Source: Catonia carolina (Eukaryota; Arthropoda; Insecta; Hemiptera; Achilidae). Taken from it: a stretch of 64,000 nucleotides of DNA. Each line of letters starts with the position of its first letter. Position 1 is the first letter of the stretch. The DNA lies in the NCBI GenBank assembly GCA_035578175.1, contig JAQMRL010000003.1, forward strand, positions 86,339,969 through 86,403,968. Reading direction: 5' to 3'. The notes beneath the pieces are model-generated. The model was not told the origin of the DNA, ran no database searches, and saw only the letters and a program-made list of their open reading frames with translations. The position numbers and the translations under genes are program-made. This document shows, in pieces, positions 21,298 to 32,045 of this stretch.

Positions 21298-21610
21298 TAG
21301 CCACATTTTTCTATGGCAGTGAAACTTGGGTGCTATCAGAGCGAAAGGAATGTGATTGCAAGCATCTGAAATGAATTTTTTTTAGACATACGTATGGGTG
21401 TAGTAGAGAAGATCGATACAGGAATACCGAGATAAGGAAAAAACTCAACATGTTGTCTATAAAAAACATGGTATCTCGAACAGAATGTACTGGTTGGAGC
21501 ATGTAAGCATAGGATACCTAAGCGAACACTAAGCTATATACCGGGAAAAAGAGAGAACGAGGACGCCCGAGAAATATAGAGCAGATTTGAGAGGTTCACA
21601 TTAGGCAGAG
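21298..21610 (+). pseudogene. LINE ORF2 C-terminal relic
   Basis: On the plus strand the frame gives YGSETWVLSERKECDCKHLK, a stop, then FFRHTYGCSREDRYRNTEIR with KKLNMLSIKNMVSRT after it, and KRERGRPRNIEQI near the end. This is the LLYGSETWTL...RRxYGxxRxDRxRNxDIRxxLxxxSI...RERGRPRxRW signature of a widespread insect LINE group. Only the region after the RT palm remains, with several stops. It runs up to the target duplication of SINE-A copy 5. Confidence 0.85.
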
Positions 21611-21623
21611 ATACCTAATCCTT

Positions 21624-22015
21624 TTGCCCATAACAGACAGGTGGAGTGTCAAATTATTTACACACAATCTGTTAGTTGCAGGGCTAAAATAAATAGTTCT
21701 GTTTTTTTTATCACATGGTCAGCCAATTAAATGACTGAATCGTTTAAAAACAGAAGAGGCAGAGGTGTAAAAGACACTAATCAGAGTTATCTCCTGTGAA
21801 AGTAATGAATTTCATTATACAGACAGACCCTGTGGTAAATGAAGTGAAAGTGTCATTTGCAGAGTGGAAAATATGTGCTTTTCAGAGGGCCCGGCATGCT
21901 GATAAGCATACTTTTCCACTCAGTGAGGAAGGCACTAGTAAACCACCTCACTCCTCGTTTTACTTAGTAAAACCTCTACAGGTTCAAACCAGCCTTTTGG
22001 CTGATGACTTAAACA
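21624..22015 (+). mobile_element. SINE-A copy 5, intact, perfect 13-bp target duplication
   Basis: The best reference copy in the window: 392 bp on the plus strand, from TTGCCCATAACAGACAGGTG to GGCTGATGACTTAAACA, flanked by ATACCTAATCCTT at 21611-21623 and 22016-22028. The sense strand carries a 75-codon ORF (21796-22023) beginning MKVMNFIIQTDPVVNEVKVS and running to the 3' end. It is also present in other copies. There is no poly(A); the 3' end follows the (AAC)n pattern. Confidence 0.95.
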
Positions 22016-22028
22016 ATACCTAATCCTT

Positions 22029-22746
22029 AAAAGACAGAAGAAGAAGAAGAAGAAGAATAAGAAGAATTTATAAATAGATAGTAATTTTAATATATTTCGT
22101 TGAAATCTTCTAATAAGTTCCTGCCCTGTTATTGAGATGTAATTTTTCAACATTTTTTCGATTTAGGTATTGAAATTATTTCGGTGTAAAACAAAACTAT
22201 ATATTTTTTCATTATTTAAAAAAGATTATTTGGGGTGCAGTCAATGTTGTATCATTATACGTATCCTACTGAAACTATTAATAATCTCGCGCAAAGTCTG
22301 AATTTTTTTTTTTGTTTAAAATTCATTTCTATCAAAGGAAGCCTATTCCATAACTGATCAGTTACAGACAAAAGAAGGAGAAGTTACATTCTCGGACCAA
22401 AAGTTGTAAAAGAGACCTGTTAACTTTGGCTGTGTGACGTAATTATTGTATAACAACCTCGACTAGTCAAGGTGAAGGTCAGACGTTGTTTAGCGGTGCC
22501 GATGCTACCAGGCCGGCCGCTCCACTGCTCCGCTCAATTGCGGCAATTAGCAAACAAGCGGTCTGTGGTTACAGTTGCTTCCACATTTCATAAGTAGAAT
22601 GATTAGTGTACTACAACTGCATTCAAAACTTTCCTTTTTATGTTATTATTATTATTTTTTATTATTAACGGAATAAAAACTAAATTCAGTTTTTTAAAAA
22701 TTTACTTAAAAATCCTCAACTATACGTATTTACTTTTTGTTTTAAT
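22029..22746. other. Spacer with (AAG)n and a GC-richer patch
   Basis: An (AGA)n-like microsatellite lies at about 22036-22070. A less AT-rich patch at 22430-22590 (CCAGGCCGGCCGCTCCACTG) has no ORF and no match to the SINE heads. The rest is AT-rich. Confidence 0.4.
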
Positions 22747-22753
22747 TCTTACA

Positions 22754-23079
22754 GACCCACCGGGTTGGTCTAGAGGTAAAGTCGTCGCCAAAATCAGCTG
22801 TTTAACAGCTGTTTTTCGGAGACGAAGGTTCCTGGTTCAAATCCTAGTAAAAGTAGTTACTTTTATACGTATTTGAATACTAGGCAGTGGTTACCGGTGT
22901 ACTTTGATGGTTGGGGTTTAATTAACCATATTCTCTCAGGGATGGTCGACCTGAGTCTGAACAAGACTACGCCTCATTTACACGTCATACACATCATCCT
23001 CATCTCATTGGGTCATCGGGTTGCTTATTGTTCTAAATTGAACAGATTGCAACGTACACAAATTAAAAATAAAAAAAAA
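22754..23079 (+). mobile_element. SINE-C, full-length
   Basis: Head: CCCACCGGGTTGGTCTAGAG (A-box type) and GGTTCCTGGTTCAAATCC (B-box). Between them lies a hairpin AGCTGTTTAACAGCT, giving a tRNA-like head with an expanded middle. Tail: GTACTTTGATGGTTGGGGTT, CGTCATACACATCATCCTCA and ATTGAACAGATTGCAAC, then an A-rich end. TCTTACA at 22747-22753 and 23080-23086 is a short possible target duplication. Confidence 0.8.
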
Positions 23080-23124
23080 TCTTACAAAAAATATTAACAA
23101 TAATTTATAAAATATGTGTGTGTT

Positions 23125-23517
23125 GCTGTTTAGGTCATCAGCCGAAAGGCTGGTTTGAATTTGTACAGGTTTTACTAAGTAAAACGAGGAGTGAGGTGGT
23201 TTACATTGGCCGTCCTCTCTTGAGTGGAAAAGTATGCTCATCAGCATGCCGGGCCCTCTGAAAAGCACATATTTTCCACTCTGCAAATGACACTTTCACT
23301 TAATTCACCATAGGGTCTGTCTGTACAATGAAATTCATTACTTTCAGAGGAGATAAGTCTGATTAGTGTCTTTTACACCTCTACCTCTTCTGTTCTTAAA
23401 TGATTCTGTCATTTAATTGGCTGATCATGTAATAAGAAACGGAACTATTTTGTTTAGCCCTGCAACGAACAAATTTAGTGTAAGTTAATTTGGTACTCCA
23501 CCTGTCTGTTATGCGCA
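23125..23517 (-). mobile_element. SINE-A copy 6
   Basis: Full-length, minus strand, from GCTGTTTAGGTCATCAGCCG (left, 3' end) to CACCTGTCTGTTATGCGCAG (right, 5' end). Minus-strand ORF 23005-23286 runs through it. Confidence 0.85.
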
Positions 23518-23536
23518 GTTTAAAAAAATATATAAT

Positions 23537-23610
23537 TACAGTTAAAACCCGCTTAACTGAAATAATGGTGGGCGGACCGGATTTCGATAACATGCGAAGA
23601 CATATTCTTT
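23537..23610 (+). repeat. Possible pogo/Tigger terminal fragment
   Basis: CAGTTAAAACCCGCTTAACT followed by a purine-rich stretch resembles the CAGTxxAAxCCCxxTTAxxC start of pogo/Tigger terminal repeats. No opposite end is found. It is weak. Confidence 0.25.
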
Positions 23611-23744
23611 GTGTTTAAAAAAGAGTTAAGTGAATATTCAGTATTTTACGATTGTTTATCAGTAACGAAACAAATCACAGCAAATTTTTATAGAACAAAA
23701 AAATCTTCTTTTAATTACAGTACTGCATAATATCCATAATACCA

Positions 23745-24052
23745 TGCTTTCTTCACTGAGTGGAAAATTATGCTTATCAGCATGCCAGGCCCTCTGAAAA
23801 GCATCTAGTTTCCACCCTGTAAATTACACCGTTACTTCATTCACTGCAGGGTCTGGCTGTATAATAATGAAATTCATTACTTTCAGAGCAGATAACTCTA
23901 ACTAGTGTCTTTTACACCTTTACCTCTTCTGTTCTTAAATGTTTCAGTCATATAATTGGCTGACCATGTAATAAGAAACATAACTACTATTTTTAGTCCT
24001 GGAACTAGCAGATCGAGTGCAAATATTTTAACACTCTACCTGCCTGTTATGG
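23745..24052 (-). mobile_element. SINE-A copy 7, lacking the 3' part
   Basis: Covers the sense 5' three quarters (right end CTACCTGCCTGTTATGGAAA) up to TTCTTCACTGAGTGGAAAAT on the left. The 3' (AAC)n part is missing, so this copy was broken after insertion. Confidence 0.8.
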
Positions 24053-24089
24053 AAAAAAGTTAAAGATATAGTAAACAAAAAAACTTAGA

Positions 24090-24310
24090 ACGTTTTTTAA
24101 AGATTTTTTTCTGTAGAGGTTAGTTTAGCGTCAATTAGTAGTTTTCCATATTTTTAAGTCGTACAGAGATTGATTTTTAGTTAGCGTCATTCACTCATGA
24201 TTAGGTTACGTTTTTAATTCTACAGTGTTTCCTCATGATTAAACTTAGATTAAGTTTTATTATTCACACAGGCAAGAGAAAGTCGTATGAGTGTTTCATA
24301 CAAGATTTTT
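24090..24310 (-). repeat. R2 family, 5' end fragment
   Basis: Minus-strand R2 from its 5' end: GGCAAGAGAAAGTCGTATGA and GTGTTTCATACAAG on the plus strand mark the end region, and GCGTCATTCACTCATGATTA and TGTAGAGGTTAGTTTAGCGTC mark module 1. Confidence 0.65.
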
Positions 24311-25148
24311 CATTGTTAACATATTCTGTATTTATTACTTTTAATTTCTTTTTTTATTATTATGGTTTTTATTGCATATTTTTTATGTTTAATGCTTTAC
24401 ACATTTATTTATTTACTTTGTGTATAAAAAATGTAGTAAAGTATAATACGTATTCCACACTAAAGTGTAATTCAGTGCCACGTTTATAAAAGAGCAGGAG
24501 ATTTACATAAAGAGCTTTTACATGTAAAAGAAGACGGGCATGTGTTATAACTGAGCTTTCACGTCTTGTTTCTTTTTTACTTGCGTTCAACCAAAATGTA
24601 AAATTTGTGTGTGTACTTTTTGTATGCTGGTGTTAACGTGGGCGAAGAAAAATCAGCGTAGGTTTGTTTAAAATAGAAGGGCGGATGAAAAGGAATTTCT
24701 ACAATCTCTTTTTTTTATTTCATCCTCATTAAAAAGAATGAGCGAAGTTCGTAAAAAATATATTGTTTAAACTTAATGCGATTAATATTTAAGTAAAAAG
24801 TATTTGGCTTTTGAAGAAAAATTATATTTGAAATTTGTTTTTTTGGTTGGAAACTTATTTTTTTAACTTTTTCTTATCAATTTACTTGAAAATTAAAAAT
24901 TAATGATTTCAGGTTTTTCTATACAGTTCATAAAGTAATTAATTTTTTTTCCAAATTTCTATACATCCTAAAATTTGGTTGAAAAGATCTTTCTCGTTCT
25001 CATGTAGGGCTACCTTACAATAACCTTACAATTTTGATTTGAGGCTCATCGTTTTTGAGAAAATTTAATACTATGATTAAGAACATAATACTATTATTAT
25101 TATTAGTGCGTTGCCGCGACAATATCAATTATTTCATACAATATTTCA
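24311..25148. other. AT-rich spacer
   Basis: Short ORFs (61-84 codons) on both strands overlap here with no motif. Nothing recognised. Confidence 0.4.
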
Positions 25149-25285
25149 TGGTCTTCGGGCCAGCCCACTCAGTCAATTGGTAGAAAGTCGCTTTCTGTAT
25201 TTAAGTAACGCCGGTTGGGCGAGCGATTTCGCATTGTAACAGCTGACATTCATACATGAACACCACTTGGTGTCTCCACTTAAAC
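25149..25285 (+). mobile_element. tRNA-like SINE-D copy 1
   Basis: TTCGGGCCAGCCCACTCAGT, GGTAGAAAGTCGC, CGCCGGTTGGGCGAGCGA and ACAGCTGACATTCATACATGAAC match 31325-31470 in reverse. An A-box-like CCAGCCCAGTCAGTCAGC is visible in the other copy. The end merges into repeat R3. Confidence 0.5.
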
Positions 25286-25289
25286 TTAA

Positions 25290-25592
25290 TTCATGGCTTT
25301 TGTTAAGAGGCAGGGAAAGGCTTCAACCTCACAGCATTTTTACACCGCATATTAGATTTCGTTCAGCACTGTGAATAGTCTGCCCACGTTTTCGAGAAAC
25401 TAACATTTCTGTTTACGGTACCAAATAGTTGTATTCGTACAGTTAACCTACAAAAGGTTACACGATATAATTTATATGCTCTGGATGAAGTATAAGTTGT
25501 TTGTTGTACTGAAATTGAAGCAGTCGCGCATGCGCATTGATGTTTTCCCCCTTTACCCCTCGTTGCAAACAAAGGCAACGTTTCCTATAGCT
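25290..25592. repeat. Repeat R3, copy 1
   Basis: Matches 50325-50632 over its length: AAGAGGCAGGGAAAGG, CACCGCATATTAGATTTC, CACGTTTTCGAGAAA, AGTTAACCTACAAAAG, TGTTGTACTGAAATT, and TTTACCCCTCGTTGCAAAC. A 71-codon minus-strand ORF (25363-25578) lies in it but does not survive in the other copy. Class unknown. Confidence 0.7.
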
Positions 25593-25594
25593 TA

Positions 25595-26336
25595 ACTATA
25601 GCAACGTTTCCGAACGTTCACACCGAGTTAGTTAACTAGCGTTAGTCAATCACGTGACTATTTCTTTCCTACTAGCGCTAGTAAAATCAAACATGTTCAA
25701 AGTCACCAACGCTTTAACTAACGCTTTGAGGGGAGACTGTACTTTGTATCCCGCCAATGTTAAATTTGCTATTTTTAGGTAGATTTTTCATGGATTGGTA
25801 AAAAATAGGGAAATGAAACTTTACACACTATTGGTATTGGGTTTCTTCTCGAGCTACTGACATTTTTTCAATCTAATCTTTGGACCATACCAATTTTTTT
25901 TAAATTACGAATAACATAAAATTTTACAAATTGTTTTCCACGTGTTTTGCGTATTATTCATTTTTGGAGCACCTGAGGAAGTAATAAAAATTTCGGTATA
26001 TGTGGCTATTCGGTATATGTGGGTGACAAGATAATTAACTGGTAAAAATTTCAGTCTGGTAGGTTTATTGTTTTATGAGAAAAATGTACGTTAGTGTTAA
26101 AAATCTAAATTTACGGGAAAAAGTAAGAAACAAGAAGGCACAAACCAAAACCAATATGTACACAAACAAGTAAATTTCGTATCAACAGTTGTTTAGAAAT
26201 CTGAACCGAAATCGAAATTTTGAGTTAAAACCATCGTGTAATCTCCCCTTAACTAGCTGCTAGTTGTTCGTTCCCATTACGCTATTTTGCTAGTCAACTA
26301 GCAGCTAGTAAATAACTAGCAGCGTCGTGGGAATAG
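25595..26336. mobile_element. CTAGC-rich inverted-end element with a nested insertion
   Basis: The left part (25610-25730) and right part (26250-26336) are rich in CTAGC/GCTAG (TTAGTTAACTAGCGTTAGTC; CTAGTCAACTAGCAGCTAGT; CTAGCAGCGTCGTGGGAATA), looking like the subterminal ends of one DNA element. Between them a second unit starts GAGGGGAGACTGTAC (about 25729) and ends GTGTAATCTCCCCTT (about 26251), which are imperfect inverted repeats. No transposase is seen. Confidence 0.45.
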
Positions 26337-27387
26337 ACCTTTAAAGTAAAAAATACATTTTTCTCATTAAAAATACTAACTGTAAAGTTTATAATTGGAT
26401 TCCATTACTAAATAAAATACATTATCGTACTGTTCAAAAACTTTACTACTGTGACAAAATGAACTGCGTTTAAGATTTTCTTAATTAATCTTCTGCTCGA
26501 ACAAAATAACAAGAAGGTATTATAACGATATCGGTTAAATTGGTGCGCAAAAATTATAAAAAAAACGCTTATGAAGATATTGTCTGAGATGGTTATATTA
26601 AGGAGGCATACCATTAATACTCCTGCTGTTAAAAAAACGAACAAAGTATCAAATTTATCTCGAGTTTGCAAAACAACGTCATTAATTATAATTCAATGAA
26701 AAATTTTACGCACGTTCAGTTAAGAGCAAAGTTAAGAAGAATTTGTCTTGAAAGTTTCTTAACGTCTTTCAAAATAAGTTCGCTCATTTATAAGACACTT
26801 TTAAAAGTATGTAGCCTAAGCTTTTTAAGTATTCCGGTCGTACAACGCAAGAATTTTTGACACCGCAGAGAAAACCAATATTCATTATTTTCGTCCAGTG
26901 CAGTTTAAAATTTTATGTTACACCTTTTTATTTTAAAAATCCTTAAGAGCTATCATATTTTCATGAAACAGCAAACCTTTTTCCTTTATGAAACATCCTT
27001 GTGCCTTATAATTTGCCCAAGTATTCCACCTTCAAGTTTTATAAATCTACATTATTTCTGTGTCCCCCTGAAATTTTGAAAATCGACATGCGTAATCTTC
27101 AAGTGATACCTAAGGAAAATATAGCAATTTACGGTTTTGTTTTGACCACAAAATGAATTTAGCATCTACGTCACAGTCATACCCTGTTTATTACTACTCT
27201 TTATCACTCGGCAATACACCAATGTAATATTATTTTACTCATCACAACTCTCTATCTTTTGTGCTCATATTTTCAGATTTTGTTCTACCGCTCCAGTCAG
27301 TAGGTACTTCGTCTTTGTTATCTTAATAGTTATCTTTTAGGCCCCATTTTCCTAAATCGTCCGTTAGTCTTTAGTCCCCAAAGAATA
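26337..27387. other. Spacer with no recognised feature
   Basis: Two short ORFs (26408-26671 minus, 26666-26860 plus) have no motif. Otherwise AT-rich. Confidence 0.4.
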
Positions 27388-27792
27388 TATAGGGTGATTC
27401 AAAATTATACGGCAATCTCTTGGGATCTCATTCTATAGCTAAAAATAAGAAAGAAAGTTAATATAAACGTATGCCTTAAAACGCTTAGTTAGCGAGTTAC
27501 GGCTAGCGAAACATTTCACCTAGAACTCTGTACCCTCGGTGAAGTAAGGCCGTATAAAAATGTTAAAGGTAGTTACAAAGAAACAATCGTATTTGTATAT
27601 TTGTAACTACCCTTAACATTTTTATACGGCCTTACTTCACCGAGGGTACAGAGTTCTAGGTGAAATTTTTCACAAGCTGTAACTCGCTAACTAAGCGTTT
27701 TCAGGCATATGTTTGTATTAACTTTTTTCCTTATTTTTTGCTATAGAATGAGATCCCAAGAGATTGCCGTATATTTTTGATTCACCCTGTAT
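27388..27792. mobile_element. About 400-bp fold-back MITE, TA-flanked
   Basis: Nearly the whole element is an inverted repeat with arms of about 190 bp around a short loop near 27585-27600. Pairs include GGGTGATTC and GAATCACCC-type ends, CAATCTCTTGGGATCTCATTC with its complement, TCGCTAACTAAGCG with its complement, and CTAGAACTCTGTACCCTCGG with its complement. The ends (TATA/C)AGGGTGATTC with TA flanks fit mariner/IS630-type elements. No coding sequence. Confidence 0.8.
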
Positions 27793-27827
27793 ATTCTAAT
27801 CCTAATATTAATTTATATTCACTCAGT

Positions 27828-28172
27828 TTGCTCATAACAGGCTGGTAGAGTGTTTTGTATTCGATCAACTATTTCCAGGGCTACAAAAAATAGTTCTCTT
27901 TCTTATCCCATGACTATTTAAGAACAGTGAGGTAGAGGTGTAAAAGACACTAGTCAGAGTCATCTCCTCTGAGAGTAATGATTTTCATTATACACCCATA
28001 CCCTGTGGAATGAAGTGAAGATGTCATTTGCAGGGTGGAAAGAGATGCTTTTCTGAGGAAGGCAAATGACTCAGTGAGGAAAGCAAATGTCAACCACTTC
28101 ACTCCTCGTTTTACTTAGTATTATAGCCTCTAGAGTTTCAAACTAGCCTTTCGGCTGATGATTTTAACAACA
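27828..28172 (+). mobile_element. SINE-A copy 8, with 13-bp target duplication
   Basis: Plus-strand copy from GCTCATAACAGGCTGGTAGA to GGCTGATGATTTTAACAACA. ATATTCACTCAGT (27815-27827) and ATATTCACCCAGT (28173-28185) are the target duplication with one change. There is a small internal rearrangement near GGAAGGCAAATGACTCAGTG. Confidence 0.88.
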
Positions 28173-28185
28173 ATATTCACCCAGT

Positions 28186-28863
28186 GATGACTGCAAACCT
28201 AATTTCCGCCCAATTTCTTTGTGGTTATCAATAAGCCTGTACACAGCATCGGTTTATTGGTAGTATTGTGATAAAATTACTAATTTAAAAGTAATTGAGT
28301 AATAATCATTTTAACACCCTAACTTGAGTTTTTTTAAAAATATATATTGCTTAATCCATATGGTTTTGTACGAGTATCATTATTAATATTGTTACGAGAT
28401 ATTTTACTCATGTTACAAGCAATTCGTAGCGAGATCAAATTAACAATGTCGCAAGGTGTTGTTATTGTTCAATTTGTTTTGCCAAGTTCTCACGGATTGT
28501 CGTCAATTGTTGAACGTAATGCATGCTCCTGAACTTGTACAATGCTCTTTTGTGTAAGCATTGCTATTACAAAGCATACTATCCTACGGTCATGTTCTAC
28601 GTTTGGCTGTTAGCCATTTTGGCGTATATAATAATTCCTATTAGGGAATACAACGCTTTTATGTTCATCTAATATCTCTTTGTAAAATGATAATTCAGCT
28701 TTACTGTATTATAGCAAGTACAGTTACATTTTGATGAAGTAGTACTGATTATTTCTTTAAAATTTCTTTCATTTTCAAACTGTTAGTTATTATAAAACTG
28801 ATTGTTTTGTAATGAGTTCATTTCAATCTTTGAGTAACCCAATTAAAATGTAGGCCTTCTGAG
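28186..28863. other. AT-rich spacer
   Basis: A 61-codon ORF (28347-28532) has no motif. Nothing recognised. Confidence 0.4.
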
Positions 28864-28873
28864 TATTAAATAT

Positions 28874-29237
28874 GTTGTTTAGGTCATCAGACGAAAGGCT
28901 CGTTTGAACCTCTAGAGGCTTTTCTAAGTAAAACAAGAATTCAGGTCGTTTACCACCCTTCCTCATTGAGGCCCTCTGAAAAGCATCTACTTTCCACTCT
29001 AAAAATGACACCTTCACTTCATTCACCATAGTGTTTGGCTGTATATAAATTCATTACTCTCAGAGGAGATAACTCTGATTATAGAGGTCTATTACACCTC
29101 TACCTCTTCTGATCTTAAATGCTTCAGTCATATACTTGGCTGACCATGTGATAGTAAACAGAATTATTTTTTGTAGCCTGGAACTAGCAGATCGAATGTA
29201 AATAATTTAATACTGTACTGGCTGTTATGGGTAAACA
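28874..29237 (-). mobile_element. SINE-A copy 9, with 10-bp target duplication
   Basis: Minus strand. TATTAAATAT flanks it at 28864-28873 and 29238-29247. The left 3' end reads GTTGTTTAGGTCATCAGACG. Confidence 0.88.
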
Positions 29238-29274
29238 TATTAAATATATTATGGGCTTTTAATATTCTGGTGAT

Positions 29275-29470
29275 TCCTTATTATTTTTAAGCTAAACTGA
29301 AGTTGTTTTCCATTTTGCGTCTTTCACTCGTGATTAAAATTAGGTTATATTTATTGTGGTTAGTTTTTTTTATTTATTTCTAATGTTTTATTACTAATGT
29401 TCGGTTATATTGTTAATTATTTGCATTGGCAAGAGAAAGTTGTAAGTGTTTCACACCAGATTTTTTTAAC
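29275..29470 (-). repeat. R2 family, 5' end fragment
   Basis: Minus strand. The plus-strand text has GCATTGGCAAGAGAAAGTTG and AAGTGTTTCACACCAGATTT, the R2 5' terminus, preceded by CGTCTTTCACTCGTGATTAAA of module 1. Confidence 0.75.
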
Positions 29471-29694
29471 ATTTTTCTTTTGTTTATTTATACTTTTTAA
29501 GTTACACAGCAGTTTCAATCCGCTAAGCTTTTCAATTGTTGCAGAATATTCCTCCCAACAATTCTTTCAAGATTTCTTGATATTAATCAGATAGAGGTTT
29601 CTGTCCTTGTTTTACACAGTTTTGTTTTTTATATTATTTTATTATTTTAAATTGCATCAAAATCCTGATCATTAACTTCTACAGCGTTTTATAA
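29471..29694. other. AT-rich spacer
   Basis: Nothing recognised. Confidence 0.3.
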
Positions 29695-29812
29695 AATGTT
29701 AAATTTTTACTTGTCATAATTTTCAGATCCTAGCTGAGAATAGAACCCAGGACCTGCCTTATTATAGACTTGCTTGCTTATTATTAATTACGCCACATCG
29801 GTTTCTTTTAAT
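29695..29812 (-). mobile_element. Decayed tRNA-headed SINE (H3 type)
   Basis: In reverse: GTGGCGTAATTAATAATAAG, CAGGTCCTGGGTTCTATTCTC (B-box region) and GGATCTGAAAATTATGACAAG. The last string matches the post-head sequence of the H3-T2 SINEs. Confidence 0.45.
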
Positions 29813-30490
29813 CAATATTTATTGAGTTCCAATCAGAAATAGAAAACTTACGGGTAGAAATTTTAGAACAGAAAAGTTTTTAGATAGATAGCCTAATATT
29901 GGTAATTGTAATTTTTATGTAGACTACGTAAAATGTAGGCATATCGTTTCCTTTTTTGTGTTATTGTAAGCGCATTTAGCGGTTAATGAAATTAACTCAT
30001 ATAATTACAGTCATTTGCGATACAATAACAGTGTTTGGGTTTTTTGTAAACGAATTAATGACCGTTTTAAAAGACTTTTGTAATAAAAGTGGTTTATTGT
30101 GTACAATTACACTTATTGAATTCAATTAATTTATTAAAGTTTTATGCTTTTATGTTGTAGGCTACATTAATTGTTCATAATTTAATGAAGCAAATTGTGA
30201 TGGATATTTTATAGTATTTTTATCTACATTTGAATTAATTTTACGATTTAAGTCGATTGATAAATTTAATAATATTAAGAAATAATTTAAGTTACTTTTG
30301 TAATACTTCCGTAGTTAGAACCATAAATTTAGAGGTTTTTTTAGGCTTCTACTCATTGTACCATTACCATGTCTTGCACATCCCACTGGATCAGTTTGTT
30401 ATAGTTGTTGACTTCAAATTTCTTCTTATAGCTAGACACCCAATAGCAATTTTGTCGCAGCGATTTTTTGGTCACATATGTGCGAACTTA
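29813..30490. other. AT-rich spacer
   Basis: A 79-codon ORF (30257-30496) shows no motif. Nothing recognised. Confidence 0.4.
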
Positions 30491-30655
30491 ATTTAACCCT
30501 TTCAGTCCGTAAAAGAGGACGTCGATGTATTTTATGTAATTATAACATCCGATTTACTGGACGTCCGTAAGTTATGCATAAAGTGCCAACGTCCAGATAA
30601 CGGAACATTTCCAAAAAACCTTTTAAAGAAAAATTAATGGAAAAATGTATTTTGA

Positions 30656-30832
30656 AACCGCCTCCGTGGCTTAGTGACTAGCGCGGTAGCCTACAATGAG
30701 AAAGGTCCCGGGTTCGATTGCCGGGTAGGGTCTGAAAATTTTAACACGTTAAAACCACCATTAAGGTTCCAAAACCCACATTAGTTGCTAATGACCAGGC
30801 TGTCGATGCGACTTTAAATAAACTAAAAAAAA
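30656..30832 (+). mobile_element. tRNA-headed SINE, head H3 with tail T2
   Basis: CCGCCTCCGTGGCTTAGTGA, GGTCCCGGGTTCGATTGCC (B-box), GGTCTGAAAATTTTAACACG, CATTAGTTGCTAATGACC, GTCGATGCGACTTTAAAT, then A-rich. No clear target duplication. Confidence 0.8.
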
Positions 30833-31299
30833 CTGTGTTGAATATTTTTAGTGTCAGAACAATTTCTTTTTTTATGAACACAATAAAAATTAATTTTTAA
30901 CAGGACATTTTATTTTTCTGTAACGTTAAAATTTTGGTCGGCAATGGCAGGCTTACGCCAGCAAGTTTTCGTAATAAGGGCTGGCACTTGTTGTACACCG
31001 TTATTTAAATTAAATGGCACTTTAGATAAAACTTTTAAGTATTGTTTTGGCTCCGAAAAGGTTAAAAAAACAGTACGGTTCATTTTTGTGATTTTTCTGT
31101 TTGACAAAATCACTGGTGGGTGCCTAACGTATACCCGTGAAAAGTAATATAGAACACATTTGCACACACGCAACCATCCATTGAAACAAATAGGCCCTAT
31201 TATTACATCACTTCGCACGTATAAATTTTTTTATTTAGCTTTTATTTGTAATTGGGAACTGCACATTATTGACAACTACCCAATTTGATCGCTGTATTT
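30833..31299. other. Spacer with overlapping unrecognised ORFs
   Basis: ORFs of 102 codons (30910-31218, minus) and 67 codons (30944-31147, plus) overlap. Neither shows a motif I recognise, and they compete for the same DNA. No function is assigned. Confidence 0.25.
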
Positions 31300-31470
31300 T
31301 TGAAGTGAATTAGGCATGGGTTTGAACAGGGACTCCCAGTAGAGTTTGTTCATGGATGGCCGTCAGCTGGTCACCATACAAAGTCGCTTGCCCAGCCGGT
31401 GTTGCTTAACAAATAATAGCGACTTTCTAGCAGCTGACTGACTGGGCTGGCCCGAAGGCCAAAGTATTGT
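31300..31470 (-). mobile_element. tRNA-like SINE-D copy 2
   Basis: On the minus strand: CCTTCGGGCCAGCCCAGTCA (A-box type), GCTGCTAGAAAGTCGC, ACCGGCTGGGCAAGCGAC, TGACCAGCTGACGGCCATCC, then GTCCCTGTTCAAACCCATGC (B-box type). The head is stretched, with a long insert between the boxes. Confidence 0.55.
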
Positions 31471-31518
31471 TTCCTGAACGATCGTCCAATTTTATCGTTG
31501 CCTTTTGTACAGTTATTT

Positions 31519-31708
31519 ATGCTTCATTTATTTAACGTCGCATCAACTGCAACGGTCATTAGCGACGACGTTGGGGTATAACTGTGTAAAATGGAGGATG
31601 AAATAATTTTGGTAACGTATGAAAATATGCTGTGCCTGAGTGGGATTCGAACCCAGGACAGCATGATGAGAGGCTAGCACGTTACCAACTACGCCAATGT
31701 GGCCGGCC
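31519..31708 (-). mobile_element. tRNA-headed SINE, head H1 with tail T2
   Basis: Minus strand. Head H1 at the right (GCCGGCCACATTGGCGTAGT on the element strand, B-box GGGTTCGAATCCC). Tail T2 at the left (CGTCGTCGCTAATGACCG, GTTGATGCGACGTTAAAT). The same head carries tail T1 elsewhere. Confidence 0.85.
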
Positions 31709-31812
31709 TTCGCACATATTGAGCAGAATGTTGTTAATGACTTATCCCAAAAACAAAAATAAATTGTTTAATGATTCATTATTTTTTTATTTCAAGCATA
31801 ATATCATAATAT

Positions 31813-32045
31813 ACCCTCCGGGTTGGTCTAGTAGTAAAGTTGTCGCCGCGAGTCAGCTGTTTAACAGCTGATTTCCGGATACGAAGGTTTCTTGGTTCAA
31901 ATCCTTGTGAAGGTAGTTAATTTTATACAGATTTAAATATAAGACAGTAGTTACTGGTGTACTTTGATGGTTGGGGTTCAATTAACACATCCTCTCAGTA
32001 ATGGTGGGTCTGAGTCTGTACAAGAATACTCCAAATATAGATTAA
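31813..32045 (+). mobile_element. SINE-C, head and middle (tail displaced to 32621)
   Basis: CCCTCCGGGTTGGTCTAGTA, TCAGCTGTTTAACAGCTGAT, GTTTCTTGGTTCAAATCC, GTACTTTGATGGTTGGGGTT and GAGTCTGTACAAGAATACTCC. The following SINE-C sequence, from TTTACACCTCGTACGTACG, is found only at 32621, about 575 bp further on. Confidence 0.8.

Noticed and set aside
30492..30530. piggyBac end (TTAA followed by CCCTTTCAGTCCG)
   Set aside because: The start is suggestive, but no matching inverted end with TTAA was found nearby and no transposase trace is seen.
30910..31218. 102-codon ORF as a gene
   Set aside because: No motif, no second copy, and a competing 67-codon ORF overlaps on the other strand. Length is within what chance allows.
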